64,000 bases of DNA from Bin87 sp034421995 (GTDB lineage: Bacteria; Chloroflexota; Dehalococcoidia; Lucifugimonadales; UBA3495): contig DAOUJY010000077.1 of the NCBI GenBank assembly GCA_034421995.1, positions 1 to 64,000 on the forward strand. Reading direction: 5' to 3'. A program made the position numbers and the translations under genes. Below, piece after piece: positions 8,603 through 17,500 of this stretch. The notes under the pieces were generated by a model. The model saw only the letters and a list, made by a program, of their open reading frames with translations, was not told the origin of the DNA and did no database searches. Every line of letters begins with the position of its first letter. The first letter of the stretch is position 1.

Positions 8603-9373
8603 TCAGCTGCCCAACTGATCCAGCAATTCCCGAAAGCGGGCAATGGCCTGCTGTTCCGAGCGCCCAATGTAATACCGGATTCCCTGAATGTACTCCACCA
8701 CGTCCCTAGGCAGCATCAGCAACTCATCACGGGGTTCGTTCAGATGGTAGAGGCCGTCCACCCCCTCTTCCAACCCCACGTAGAGAGTATCTTCCAAGAC
8801 CGCCTTGTCCCGGTCGTCCATGTCTTTCCGCATCACCCACTGGTTGAACACGAAAGGCAGGTTCGTCCACTGGGTCCATTCCTGTCCCAGATCGAATCGG
8901 TGGGCAAAGCCCCGTGTGCCCCGTCGCCGTCGCAGCGCCCGGTTTCCAATGAGCAGAAAAGCGTCGAAGGTTTCTTCGGCCCGGATCACGTCGCCCGGTC
9001 GGGCCATGAACTCGCCGGGTTCCACGTCGTACTTGTGCCGCAGCAGGACTTCCAGCAGCTTCGCCGCGGTGACGTCTTCGTCCGAGATCCCGATAGTGAC
9101 GCCGCCCAACTCTTCAATTGGATGCTGGGAGTACAAGCACACGCTCACCGCCCGGCTCAAGGTGGAAAAGCAAAACCCGCTGACCGGCTCAAACCGGTCC
9201 TCCAGGCGGAAAACGTCCGACAGGTGGGCCGGGCCGGCGTCCAACTCCCCGTTGGCCAGGGCTTCGCCCAGTTGGCGGGGAGTCGTGTCGCGCAGCTCGA
9301 TGCCGCGTCGCTCCATATCGAAGTAAAAGGGTTCGGCTTCCAGATATGGCACGCGGCCAACTTTGATGGGCAT
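8603..9373 (-). CDS. Chorismate dehydratase MqnA-like protein
   Basis: About 256 residues in the MqnA/MqnD (menaquinone biosynthesis, futalosine pathway) fold, a periplasmic-binding-protein-like enzyme without signal peptide. Seen: MPIKVGRVPYLEAEPFYF at the N terminus, the ANGELDAGPAHLSDVF segment equivalent to the family's GEIDxxLxPS motif, and DAFLLIGNRAL. MqnA makes 3-enolpyruvyl benzoate from chorismate; a substrate-binding role without catalysis is also possible because the family is broad. The GTG at 9385 adds four residues; ATG 9373 matches homologue starts better. No other mqn genes are in the window. Confidence 0.65.
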   Translation of the reverse strand: MPIKVGRVPYLEAEPFYFDMERRGIELRDTTPRQLGEALANGELDAGPAHLSDVFRLEDRFEPVSGFCFSTLSRAVSVCLYSQHPIEELGGVTIGISDEDVTAAKLLEVLLRHKYDVEPGEFMARPGDVIRAEETFDAFLLIGNRALRRRRGTRGFAHRFDLGQEWTQWTNLPFVFNQWVMRKDMDDRDKAVLEDTLYVGLEEGVDGLYHLNEPRDELLMLPRDVVEYIQGIRYYIGRSEQQAIARFRELLDQLGS

Positions 9374-9514
9374 AGCGTTTGCCACCGCGATTGTTTGGAA
9401 TAATCGGCAACGACCCGCATTCGCGCGACACTACACGACGGGATGCTGCGACGGTAAGATTGTAGGATGAGCCGCATCTGCGGTCAAGGATGGCTGCCGT
9501 GTCGCTCAGGGGTT

Positions 9515-9644
9515 TTCTATTCTCGGCGTAGTTGTCAGAATCAGGATTTCCAAGATTATAGGATTGGCAAGATTGGGAGCGTATCATCGCTTTATGGCCC
9601 CAATCCTGAAATCCAGTAAATCCTGATTCTGACGGAGAATAGAT
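9515..9644. repeat. Hairpin repeat, family A copy 1
   Basis: A 130-bp inverted repeat in a 340-bp gene-free gap. Arms GTCAGAATCAGGATTT (9534-9549) and its complement (9618-9633) are perfect, extended by TATTCTC/GAGAATA outside and GATTGGG/CCCAATC inside. The left arm recurs at 30344-30386, so this is a dispersed family. It resembles a non-autonomous, MITE-like or REP-like element. The rest of 9374-9713 shows no gene. Confidence 0.7.
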
Positions 9645-9713
9645 AGAAAGACCCTGCCGCGTGGCTGACCTGTTGATACGATTGGCTTTACGGCGAGCCA
9701 GAGAGGTATCGCA

Positions 9714-10064
9714 ATGATGGATGTCAGAGAATTGCATGAAGAATGGATGAAAGATCCGAAATATCGAGAGGCTTACGAGGCATCGGAGCCACAGTACGAA
9801 CTCATCAGCGCCCTGCTCGACGCCCGCAGCCATGCCGGAATTGACCAGGAAGAGCTGGCCAGGCGGATGGGCATTCATGTGTCGGCGGTCATACGTTTAG
9901 AAGGTTGGCGCAGCAACCCTTCCGTCAACACCTTGCGCCGGGTCGCCGAAGCTACTGGCACAAAGCTTAAGGTCAGCTTTGTGCCGGATCAGAAAATCCC
10001 AGATCCGTCTTCTGACGTAACGGAAATAGAAGCAAAGGGTCAACGGAAGGAACTCGCAACGTGA
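9714..10064 (+). CDS. XRE-family helix-turn-helix regulator / antitoxin-like
   Basis: A 116-residue protein with a lambda-repressor-type helix-turn-helix at about residues 32-88 (ISALLDARSHAGIDQEELARRMGI, then VIRLEGWRSNPSVNTLRRVAEATGTKLKVSF). This form, with the preceding YEASEPQYE segment, is typical of HigA-like antitoxins. No HigB/RelE toxin is next to it. Instead its stop overlaps the GTG of a secreted metallopeptidase by 4 bases, so the two are translationally coupled. AGAGAGG lies 8 bases before ATG. It may regulate its own operon. Confidence 0.8.
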   Translation: MMDVRELHEEWMKDPKYREAYEASEPQYELISALLDARSHAGIDQEELARRMGIHVSAVIRLEGWRSNPSVNTLRRVAEATGTKLKVSFVPDQKIPDPSSDVTEIEAKGQRKELAT

Positions 10065-11545
10065 AAACATCGCTCATCGCTATTGCCGCCCTGATTTTGG
10101 TCATTGCCGTTGCCACCGTGCCGGCGCGAGCAGCCGTTGCGCAAAGCAGCGTCACAGTCACCCACCAGGGAGTGGAGAACCGATTTCCCGACGGGCTGCG
10201 GTTTTACATCGACGCTGAAAGCGCCAGTCCTATCGAAGAGGTCCGAGTGTACGTCCGCAAGCTGGGCCAATCCAGCCGCAGCGCCTATCGCGCGGTGGAG
10301 TTCGAGCCGGGCACGGCTATTTCCGGCGAAGCGCTGTTCCAAAGCCGGACCGCTAACGAGTACATCCCCACGGGGACACGCTTATCTTATTATTTCGACA
10401 TTCGAACCGCGGACGGGAACGTTGTGGAAACCGAACCGGCGGTGATTGTCTATCTGAACCGGGGCCTGGATTGGGATTCGGTTTCAGAAGGTCTCATCAA
10501 CGTGTACTACTACCACCACAACGACCAATCCGAGTCACGGGCCGATGCCGTGCTGGACGTGGCCGCCGATACCTACGACTTTATGAAGCCGATCCTGGGC
10601 GTCGAATTAACCGAGCCGATGAATATAGTGGTTTATTCGGACTACCGGGATATGAGGGCGGCGCTTCCGCCGGCTTCCCGAGTGGCGCAACAGCAGCTCA
10701 GAACCCTGGGACAGGCTCACACCAACGAGAGAACCCTGCTGGTGGACGGCTCCATGGACTTCTTCGCCGGCGACAATATTCTGACCACCGCCGCCCATGA
10801 GTTCACCCATCTGCTGGTCGCTGACGCCGCCGGCAGCGCCTATGGGCAAGTTCATACCTGGCTCAACGAAGGTCTGGCCGTTTATTCGGAGCGTGCGCCC
10901 GACAACGAATTCGAGCGATATATGCAGGCCGCCATCCGCAATGAACAAGTGCCGCCCCTGTCCAGCCTCCGCACCTACGCTGGCACGCCCACGGAGACGC
11001 TGCGCAATTACGGGCAGGGCCACGCCGTGGTGACCTATATGCTGGAAACCTTTGGCCCGGAGAAAATGGTGGAGCTCTTTGAAGAGCTTCGCTCCATTCA
11101 CAATTTCGAGAAAGCACTGCACGCGGCCTATGGATTGACCGTACCCGAGCTGGACAACCGGTGGCGTGAAAGCGTGGACCTATCCCCGAGAGACCTGTCC
11201 ACTCCGCCGCTGCCGCCCTTGCAGGTGCTGCCGACCCGGCGACACGCGCCGACGCCAATGGCTCCGACGCCCGAGGCAACGCAGCCGTCAACTCCGGCGC
11301 CGGCTCCCACCGCGACACCAGCGCCAACGTACACTCCGAAACCGACGCCCGCCGGCCCTTCGGGGCCGAGATCCGGGGGTGGTCCGGTTGGCCCGTCCGG
11401 TGAGCAAACCCGTTCCTCCGGTGGCTGTGGGGCCGCGCCGGTTCGTGAAGGCAAAGCGACGCCGGAAATGGCGTCGCTCGCTACCCTGGCATTCCCGGTG
11501 GGGCTGCTGGCGTTGGCGGCGATCCGAAGGCGGCGCGGCGAATAA
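10061..11545 (+). CDS. Secreted peptidase MA-family metallopeptidase with C-terminal anchor
   Basis: A 494-residue protein. A signal peptide (about residues 1-29, ending ARAAVAQ) is followed by an Ig-like region. The zinc site HEFTH is at residue 246, with a likely third ligand in WLNEGLAVYSE about 25 residues later, the gluzincin arrangement of the MA-like peptidase families. After residue 375 comes a Pro/Thr/Ala linker, then a Gly-rich stretch and a C-terminal hydrophobic helix ending IRRRRGE. That tripartite tail looks like a protein-sorting or membrane-anchor signal. Start GTG overlaps the XRE gene (GTGA). Probably an exported protease held at the cell surface; substrate unknown. Confidence 0.75.
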   Translation: MKTSLIAIAALILVIAVATVPARAAVAQSSVTVTHQGVENRFPDGLRFYIDAESASPIEEVRVYVRKLGQSSRSAYRAVEFEPGTAISGEALFQSRTANEYIPTGTRLSYYFDIRTADGNVVETEPAVIVYLNRGLDWDSVSEGLINVYYYHHNDQSESRADAVLDVAADTYDFMKPILGVELTEPMNIVVYSDYRDMRAALPPASRVAQQQLRTLGQAHTNERTLLVDGSMDFFAGDNILTTAAHEFTHLLVADAAGSAYGQVHTWLNEGLAVYSERAPDNEFERYMQAAIRNEQVPPLSSLRTYAGTPTETLRNYGQGHAVVTYMLETFGPEKMVELFEELRSIHNFEKALHAAYGLTVPELDNRWRESVDLSPRDLSTPPLPPLQVLPTRRHAPTPMAPTPEATQPSTPAPAPTATPAPTYTPKPTPAGPSGPRSGGGPVGPSGEQTRSSGGCGAAPVREGKATPEMASLATLAFPVGLLALAAIRRRRGE

Positions 11546-11550
11546 ATAGC

Positions 11551-13011
11551 CTAAAACCGGGTTCTCAGCTCATCAAGCCCGATTGCCGTCTCCCGGCGCA
11601 GACCGTCGGTCACGATCCGCTGCTCGTGGAGGCCCTTGAAAGCATCCACGGTGAACGGCTGCCAGGTGTAACGGAGGGTGCGCATGGCGGTCTCTTCCCG
11701 CTCGGCCGCTTCCACCATCAGGGTGTACATGGGCAGCAGGAATCCCGTTTGCGGCAGGGCTCGCACATCCCTGGTAAGGCTGCTCATGCGCAGGCTGAAT
11801 TGGTCCAGTTCGCCTATCACATCGGCCCGGTCGCAACCGCCTTCGCTTTCTCGCCAAGCGTTGTAGTCGTCGTGAAAATCATCCCACGCGGAACGCAGCC
11901 GCCGGTGCTCGGAGTTGAACGTCGCCAGCTCTCCCAGGCTCTCTTCGACGTCCAAATCGGCGATGCTCCGCACGGCGCGTGCGGCCTGTTTCAGGGCCGT
12001 TGCGCTTTTCTCCACGCTTGCGTCCACTTTGGTAAAGCTGGGGAGTTTCAGGGACGCTGCGGCCTCTTCTGTCTTAGCGCTGGCCGCTTTGGTAGGGGCG
12101 GGGGTGGGCTTTTTTTCATCCTCGCCGCTTGAAGTCTCCTCGGCATCGGTATTGGCGACGCTCGTTTTGGTGGCGCTGCTTTTGACGGGTTTCGCGGCGG
12201 TTCTCAGCTCCTTTCTCTCGGCTTTGGCCGCGCTCAGCAAATCGTCCACCGTCTTTTCCGTGCCGGCCAGGTGGGGCAATTCATCCAGGGCGTCGATTAC
12301 CGCGTTCAACTTCTTGATGAGTTCGTCCAGCCCGTCCAGCACCTCCTGGACTTCCATGCTCTCCGCCTCTTCCCGCAGTTCCGTGTACTCGTCGTGAAGG
12401 TTTTGCCAGTCGTTTTTGACTTTGTCGAAGGCCAGGGAAAACTCCTCAACCGTTTCGGGGTCGGGAGAATCCTCGAAGGTTTCTCTTAGCTCAATAGCCC
12501 GGTCCTGGGCTTTGCTGTGCGCCTGGGCCGCTTGGGCGCGTTGGGTTTCGACCGCCTCGAGCAGCGCGACGTTGTTGGGCTGCCAGCGATCCCGGAGCTG
12601 CCGGTACGCCGCCTCTTCCTCTTGCGCGGCCGCTATCAGAATATCGGCCAATTCCCCGGTCGTCTGGGTCCGGGTCAGATTGCGAGCCTGCTGAGTAACG
12701 TCGTTAAACTCGATGGCGAAACCGTTGAGCGCCTGGTGCATGGAGCTGGGGAGGCAGGCCGTCAGCCCGGCGCTCCATTGGTCGAACTCTTCACGAATCT
12801 GGCCCCATTCTTCATCCAGAGCGATGCGTTGGCTGGCGAATTCATCGACGGCGGCCAACGCATCGGCCGGCAGGGCGGTGGGCGCAACCGCCAGTGGCGG
12901 TTGCGCCGCTGTCTCTGTCGCCGGCGCAGCGCCGGGTTGCGCGCACGCCGCCAGGGACAACAACCCCAGCGCCAGGGTGGCCAGGATCCAGCACGCGTAT
13001 CGTATCTTCAT
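11551..13011 (-). CDS. Coiled-coil lipoprotein
   Basis: A 486-residue lipoprotein: signal peptide with lipobox LAAC (Cys about 23). Most of the chain is helical, with heptad-rich segments around 45-235 (DEWGQIREEFDQW, then EEYTELREEAESME) and 325-480, joined by an Ala/Thr/Lys-rich linker with KKPTPAPTKAASAK. The two helical halves look related (FASQRIALDEEWGQ and FNSEHRRLRSAWDD), suggesting an internal duplication. The ATG overlaps the upstream stop by 4 bases, making it third in a coupled operon with the DUF4350-like and SppA-like genes. Function unknown; likely an envelope structural or adaptor protein. Confidence 0.7.
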   Translation of the reverse strand: MKIRYACWILATLALGLLSLAACAQPGAAPATETAAQPPLAVAPTALPADALAAVDEFASQRIALDEEWGQIREEFDQWSAGLTACLPSSMHQALNGFAIEFNDVTQQARNLTRTQTTGELADILIAAAQEEEAAYRQLRDRWQPNNVALLEAVETQRAQAAQAHSKAQDRAIELRETFEDSPDPETVEEFSLAFDKVKNDWQNLHDEYTELREEAESMEVQEVLDGLDELIKKLNAVIDALDELPHLAGTEKTVDDLLSAAKAERKELRTAAKPVKSSATKTSVANTDAEETSSGEDEKKPTPAPTKAASAKTEEAAASLKLPSFTKVDASVEKSATALKQAARAVRSIADLDVEESLGELATFNSEHRRLRSAWDDFHDDYNAWRESEGGCDRADVIGELDQFSLRMSSLTRDVRALPQTGFLLPMYTLMVEAAEREETAMRTLRYTWQPFTVDAFKGLHEQRIVTDGLRRETAIGLDELRTRF

Positions 13012-14324
13012 GGACTATTGTTCACTCCCGCGAACTCGCTCACCAGATCGTTTCTGAAGTCGCCTTCCAAAAGCCGCTCTACCGCTTTTTCCATGACTTC
13101 AGCAGTTTCGGACAGAATAATCAGAACGTAGCGTTCCTGTTCCCGCGCCAATATGGTTATCGAGGTATCCTTCAGCTCCAGGTCCGGGACAAAGCGCGCG
13201 GTCAACACTTCGCCGACACTCACCCCGGCGCCCTGCAAGTATCGGCTCACCAACGGAGCGTCCTCATGCAGCCCCAGGAATACCGTGTTGCGGCTCACGT
13301 CCTCCACACCGCTGATGTTTGCGGTGACACCGAGGCTCGCCAACCCGTTCTTCACCTGCGTGCCGCTGGTCAGCAGTTCGGACCGCGCCGGCAGGACGTC
13401 CACAGTGTTGTCCGGGCCGCTTTGGAAGAAATGGGGAAAGTCCGCCAGATCAAAAACCCGATCGCTCTCCGTAAGGTACCGCGCGATGTTGCTCAGCAAA
13501 CGGTCATTGTCCAACGCGGCGTTTTGGGGCGGTACCATGAACGTGAAGTCCCCCAATGCCAGCACGTTGCGGGTGTCGCCGAAAGCCATTGGCGAAAGAT
13601 CGCCGTCGTGCTGCAGCAACGATGATCGGGTGTTTTCGTCAGCAAACGCCAGTCCCGGGCCCGAGGAACGGATGGAGCCGGCCGAATAAAGGGCCACCTC
13701 GTTCACGCCGACCGTGATCTCGCCCGGTTGGAAATCTTTCACGAAAATGTTCTGGAAGTTGATGTCGTTTTCAAACTGGTTGTACAGATAATCGGGTTGG
13801 AAGTTCACCCCGAACCGCACCGCCAACGTGTTATTGGCCGGGGTCAGCCCGGGATCGGAGATGAGCAGCAGCTTGCCGCCTTTCCTGACGAAATTTTCCA
13901 CCAGGGTAGCCTCCGCCGCCGTGTAATCCACTCGAGGAAGGATCACCGCAAAACTATCGGCTACGCGCAGTTTTTCTTCGAGCAGCGGGAGCCGGTCCTC
14001 TTCTTTCACGTTCCCGAACCCGCCGAGGAACTCAACGTCGAATCCCAGATCGGCCACCTTGGAACGCAACGCCGAGACGTGGTTCGGCGTGAACGCGTTC
14101 CGGTGCAGCGCATCGATCAGGAACAGACCGGAATCGCGATGGTCCACCGGGGATTCCCACACCGTGTTGCCCGGCACCACGGGGGGGCTCTGCTCCGGTA
14201 ATTCGGCCTGGATCGGAGCCGGCGGCTCGTATCCGCCCCGGTAAAAAGTCAATGCGCCGACGCCGAATGCAATACCGGCAAAGGCCAGCAGGAGGAACAA
14301 CGCCCCCAACAGTTTAGTAGTCAT
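13008..14324 (-). CDS. Membrane-anchored DUF4350-like protein
   Basis: A 438-residue protein with one N-terminal membrane span (about residues 4-27) and a large outside domain. LFLIDALHRNAFTPNHVSAL and EEKLRVADSFAVILPRVDYTAAEATLVENFVRKGGKLLLISDP resemble the glutamine-amidotransferase-like Rossmann fold of DUF4350/GldG-type proteins, in which a flexible loop follows the Gly-Gly-Lys-Leu-Leu. A second GATase-like repeat is not evident. It overlaps SppA by 11 bases and the lipoprotein by 4. It probably acts as a scaffold or sensor in the envelope. No catalytic triad was recognised. Confidence 0.65.
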   Translation of the reverse strand: MTTKLLGALFLLLAFAGIAFGVGALTFYRGGYEPPAPIQAELPEQSPPVVPGNTVWESPVDHRDSGLFLIDALHRNAFTPNHVSALRSKVADLGFDVEFLGGFGNVKEEDRLPLLEEKLRVADSFAVILPRVDYTAAEATLVENFVRKGGKLLLISDPGLTPANNTLAVRFGVNFQPDYLYNQFENDINFQNIFVKDFQPGEITVGVNEVALYSAGSIRSSGPGLAFADENTRSSLLQHDGDLSPMAFGDTRNVLALGDFTFMVPPQNAALDNDRLLSNIARYLTESDRVFDLADFPHFFQSGPDNTVDVLPARSELLTSGTQVKNGLASLGVTANISGVEDVSRNTVFLGLHEDAPLVSRYLQGAGVSVGEVLTARFVPDLELKDTSITILAREQERYVLIILSETAEVMEKAVERLLEGDFRNDLVSEFAGVNNSP

Positions 14325-15378
14325 TTCCCACGTACAGGTAATAGATGTTCGGATTACCTATTTCCAGCGGGAAGTCCGGTAACGGGTCTTCTTGTGTCGC
14401 TTCGAGACCATTGATCAGCATGAATTTGCCCATCTGCCCGTTCAGCTCGGAGTCACCCTGGACCTGGACCGGTTCGGCTGGCGACACGTTGGCAGCGCCG
14501 GAACTCTCCTGCATCATCAGTTGCCATGAGGCATAAGCCGGGTCGTGAAAAATGCCGTCGTACTCGGATGCAAATATCCGGCGCGACCGGAGTATGAACT
14601 GCCGCAGCACTTCTGCATTGACGTCCACGATTCCGTAGTTGGAGATGCCGGCCAGTTCCGCCGCTTTCTCCATGGCTTCGGCACGGCCGCCGAGTTCGTC
14701 CACCAACCCGAACCGCACCGCGTCAACGCCGGCGTAAAGCCTCCCCTCGGTCAACTCCTCCTCCGTAATCTTGAGGCGGTCTCCCCGCTCTCGCATCACC
14801 ATCTGGGCGAATCCGTCCTTCAGTTCGTCAACCAACCCGATCCAGTCCCTTCGGGATGCTCCCGTCAGCTTGTAAGGGCCGGTGGTTACGATCACCTCCG
14901 GCAACGGACGCGGGATCAGCGACCCGGCAAGGGCGACTACCCCTACGTTTCCGACCAAAGACGCCGATTGAGCATAGGTGTGGTTTGCCCCCATGGCCAT
15001 CATGTAGCCGCCGCTGGCCACCATGCCGTCCATGGCGATGACCACGGGCTTTTCCTCACGAAGTTTCCGGGTGGCAAAGTACAGTCGTTCGCTGGACGCT
15101 GCCCCTCCGCCCGGGCTGGACATCTTGATTACCACCGCCTTGATGGAGTCGTCTTCCCGGGCGTATTTGAGGAACTCGCCGATGATGAACTCGGAATCAT
15201 CGGTGATCACGATGAAGGGAAGATCGATATAGCCAATCTTCGGCTTCCCCGGATAGGCGTAAAACAACGCCAACACGCCAATGACCAACCCCAAAGCGAC
15301 GGCGACCGGCGCAATGAAGTACCAACTGGCAGCGACCCTTCCAAAGGCTGCCCCGAGGGCTAAAAATCTGTTCACCAT
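14314..15378 (-). CDS. sppA: S49 family signal peptide peptidase (SppA-like)
   Basis: About 354 residues from ATG 15378 (an upstream TTG at 15426 would add 16). One membrane span (about 18-41) is followed by the S49 ClpP-like protease domain. Seen: IKMSSPGGGAASSE (oxyanion region), nucleophile Ser about 122 in MVASGGYMMAMGA, and general-base Lys about 170 in GPYKLTGAS. S49 enzymes cut leftover signal peptides or membrane proteins in the envelope. First gene of a coupled three-gene operon with the DUF4350-like protein and the lipoprotein, which suggests a membrane quality-control or regulated-proteolysis unit. Confidence 0.85.
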   Translation of the reverse strand: MVNRFLALGAAFGRVAASWYFIAPVAVALGLVIGVLALFYAYPGKPKIGYIDLPFIVITDDSEFIIGEFLKYAREDDSIKAVVIKMSSPGGGAASSERLYFATRKLREEKPVVIAMDGMVASGGYMMAMGANHTYAQSASLVGNVGVVALAGSLIPRPLPEVIVTTGPYKLTGASRRDWIGLVDELKDGFAQMVMRERGDRLKITEEELTEGRLYAGVDAVRFGLVDELGGRAEAMEKAAELAGISNYGIVDVNAEVLRQFILRSRRIFASEYDGIFHDPAYASWQLMMQESSGAANVSPAEPVQVQGDSELNGQMGKFMLINGLEATQEDPLPDFPLEIGNPNIYYLYVGNDY

Positions 15379-15521
15379 CCACCTGCGGCCGCTTACGGAG
15401 CGCACGGCCCCTGATCTCAGCAGCAATTGCTATTTGTGTACGACGTACCGAGAAAATCGGATTTATGATTTTTGAAGGCGAATCATCGTAACACAAAGGT
15501 CGCCCAATCGGCGCTCGGCGA

Positions 15522-16379
15522 CTACGCGTCCGCCTCCGGCGACCAGTTGTAGATCCGCGCCAGGGTCCCGCCCATCAGCGTGGCCCGGTCCGAATCGGAG
15601 AGCCAGTCAGAAACGCGGAATGCCTCCACCCCTTGTTCGTAGTTCAGCAAGTTGACCGCTCGCGTCCAGTCAGTTCCCCAAAGGCAACGCTCCAGGCCGT
15701 AGGCGTCGAATATTCTTCCCAGGGGTTCCCTGATGTCGGGGTACGGGAACCCCGCGTGGGACAATGTGCCGGCGCCGGAAATCTTGATGGCTACGTTGTC
15801 CAGTTCCGCCAGTGACAACACGTTGGGCAGGTCAGCGAAGGGTTCCGCCGGCGGTGGCGGGTCGAAGGGCTGCGCCAGCCCAACGTGGTCGATGATGATC
15901 TGCGTATCAGAATTTTGTCGGGCCAGTTCCCGCAGCAGGGGCAGCTTCCCGGCCGACATGACGTTAACGGGCACGCCAGCGCGCCCACCGGCGGCCAGGA
16001 TGCCGTTCAGCCCCGGGTGGTCAGCCTCGTAGTCCAGGTTGGCGAGCATGATCCGCGCGCCCACCACGCCCGGCGTGGATGTCCATTCCTCCATGTCCGC
16101 GTCGATGGTCTCAGAGTTGGGATCGAAAGGTCGGACCAGTCCGAACTTGGTGGGGTGCCTGGCATACACCTCCAGGGCGTAACTGGCGTCGTAGCCATAG
16201 AGCGAGAACGGCGAAATGAGAACCGCTCCGTCCACACCCACGGCGGCCATCGCCGCAATCATGTCGTCGCCGGTGACTTCGTCCGGTCCGGTGAGGAACC
16301 CGACCCACGGGCGTTCGGGGCGATTTCGCTCGTAAGCGTGTACTTGACAATCAATGGTGAGAGCCCGGTCCGCCATCAT
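15522..16379 (-). CDS. Amidohydrolase-2 family metal-dependent hydrolase
   Basis: A 285-residue TIM-barrel protein of the amidohydrolase-related family (decarboxylases and lactonases). Seen: IDCQVHAYE at the N terminus, where the usual HxH is reduced to one His; IIIDHVGLAQPF near 165; and CLWGTDWTR near 235 carrying the metal-site Asp. The loss of the first HxH His is common in the 2-pyrone-4,6-dicarboxylate lactonase-like branch. AGGAG precedes ATG. Substrate unknown; an aromatic or lactone compound is plausible. Confidence 0.8.
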   Translation of the reverse strand: MMADRALTIDCQVHAYERNRPERPWVGFLTGPDEVTGDDMIAAMAAVGVDGAVLISPFSLYGYDASYALEVYARHPTKFGLVRPFDPNSETIDADMEEWTSTPGVVGARIMLANLDYEADHPGLNGILAAGGRAGVPVNVMSAGKLPLLRELARQNSDTQIIIDHVGLAQPFDPPPPAEPFADLPNVLSLAELDNVAIKISGAGTLSHAGFPYPDIREPLGRIFDAYGLERCLWGTDWTRAVNLLNYEQGVEAFRVSDWLSDSDRATLMGGTLARIYNWSPEADA

Positions 16380-16473
16380 CTTTCTCCTTTGCAGTTAATC
16401 GGGACAGCCTGTCGGCAACTAGGGAGATGATACCAGATGAGGCGAGGGCAGGGCGGAGTCAGCGCTTTTGCCA

Positions 16474-17013
16474 TCACCGGGCGGCCGGGGCCAGCGTCGC
16501 CGCGGCGACTTCGCGCAAATCCGGCCCGTTCAGCTTTCGGCCCTGCACCCCCATCAGGCGCAGGATGCGGCCGTCCTTGGTGATGCGGATGCGGTCCAGA
16601 GCGTCCTGCCAGGGAGCCAGATAGTCGCAGGTGCCGTCGCCGTTGGGATCGTCGCCACCCTCCAGGCTCTCCCCGCTGGGCAGGCGCACCGCGATGACTG
16701 CGGACGGGTCGGCGGCCGGCGCCAGCATCATCACCGGCAGGTCGTCTTCCGATAGGCCGGTCTGTTCCAGCAGCCCTTTCACGGTGGTGGAGACGCCGTG
16801 CATCCCGAAGATGACCAGGTGAGCGAAGCTGGCGTCGCGCTGCTCGAACTCGGCGCGGTAGCGGCGGAAGATTTCGTGGGCGCCAGTGGCCTGCGGTTTC
16901 ACCAGGAACAGGGCCATGGCCGGGAAACCGTCAGCGTCGATGGCGGTATCCCGTAAATTGCTGCTCCATCGCAGCAGCTTGTCGTGGTCGTGTTCGTCAT
17001 AGTGGTGGGACAT
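16474..17013 (-). CDS. Hypothetical protein
   Basis: A 179-residue soluble protein starting MSHHYDEHDHDKLLRW. The middle (ALFLVKPQATGAHEIFRRYRAEF, then FAHLVIFGMHGVSTTVKGLL) suggests an alpha/beta domain, but no family was recognised. ATG 17013 was preferred over TTG 17019 because GGGAGG lies upstream. The start is 6 bases after the stop of the PhnB-like gene, so the pair is co-transcribed. Confidence 0.6.
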   Translation of the reverse strand: MSHHYDEHDHDKLLRWSSNLRDTAIDADGFPAMALFLVKPQATGAHEIFRRYRAEFEQRDASFAHLVIFGMHGVSTTVKGLLEQTGLSEDDLPVMMLAPAADPSAVIAVRLPSGESLEGGDDPNGDGTCDYLAPWQDALDRIRITKDGRILRLMGVQGRKLNGPDLREVAAATLAPAAR

Positions 17014-17019
17014 GTTCAA

Positions 17020-17487
17020 TCAGCCTCCCTGGTGCGCTTCCAACAGCTTTTGCAGATCCAGCTTTTTCATGGGCAACATCACTTCCATGACCCGGTTGGC
17101 ATTGGGGCCGCTCATCAGCCAAGAGGGGAGAGCGGTTGGTATGATCTGCCAGGTGACGCCGAAACGATCCTTGAGCCATCCGCATTGGATCTCGGTTCCG
17201 TCGTCGGTGAGATTATCCCACAGATGGTCGATCTCGTCCTGGGAATCGCATGAGACCATGAAGGATATGGCTTCGGTGAACTCGATGGCGGGAATGCCAT
17301 CGAAGGCGACGAATTGCACGCCGTCCAACTCAAAAGCCACGGTGGAACTGCCCTCGGCCGGCCCTTCCCCGAAAGTATCGCTGGATACGATCCTGGAGTT
17401 GTCGAAGACGGACACGTAGAACTCGGCGGCTTCACGGGCGATGCCGTCGAGCCACAGGAACGGGGTGATTTTTTGCACTGCGGGCAT
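17020..17487 (-). CDS. PhnB-like VOC-superfamily protein
   Basis: A 155-residue protein with the PhnB/3-demethylubiquinone-methyltransferase-like VOC pattern: ITPFLWLDGIAREAAEFYVSVF, then TVAFELDGVQFVAFDG and GWLKDRFGVTWQIIP. This family binds small molecules and rarely has a proven reaction. The start at 17487 was chosen because the longer frame to 17637 runs out of phase through the neighbouring VOC gene. First gene of a likely two-gene unit with the hypothetical gene downstream. Confidence 0.8.
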   Translation of the reverse strand: MPAVQKITPFLWLDGIAREAAEFYVSVFDNSRIVSSDTFGEGPAEGSSTVAFELDGVQFVAFDGIPAIEFTEAISFMVSCDSQDEIDHLWDNLTDDGTEIQCGWLKDRFGVTWQIIPTALPSWLMSGPNANRVMEVMLPMKKLDLQKLLEAHQGG

Positions 17488-17500
17488 ACATAAGCCTCTG

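Noticed and set aside
9374..9713. tRNA or small RNA in the 340-bp gap
   Set aside because: The only structure is the long inverted repeat; no cloverleaf or anticodon arm was found. No tRNA was recognised in any other gap either.
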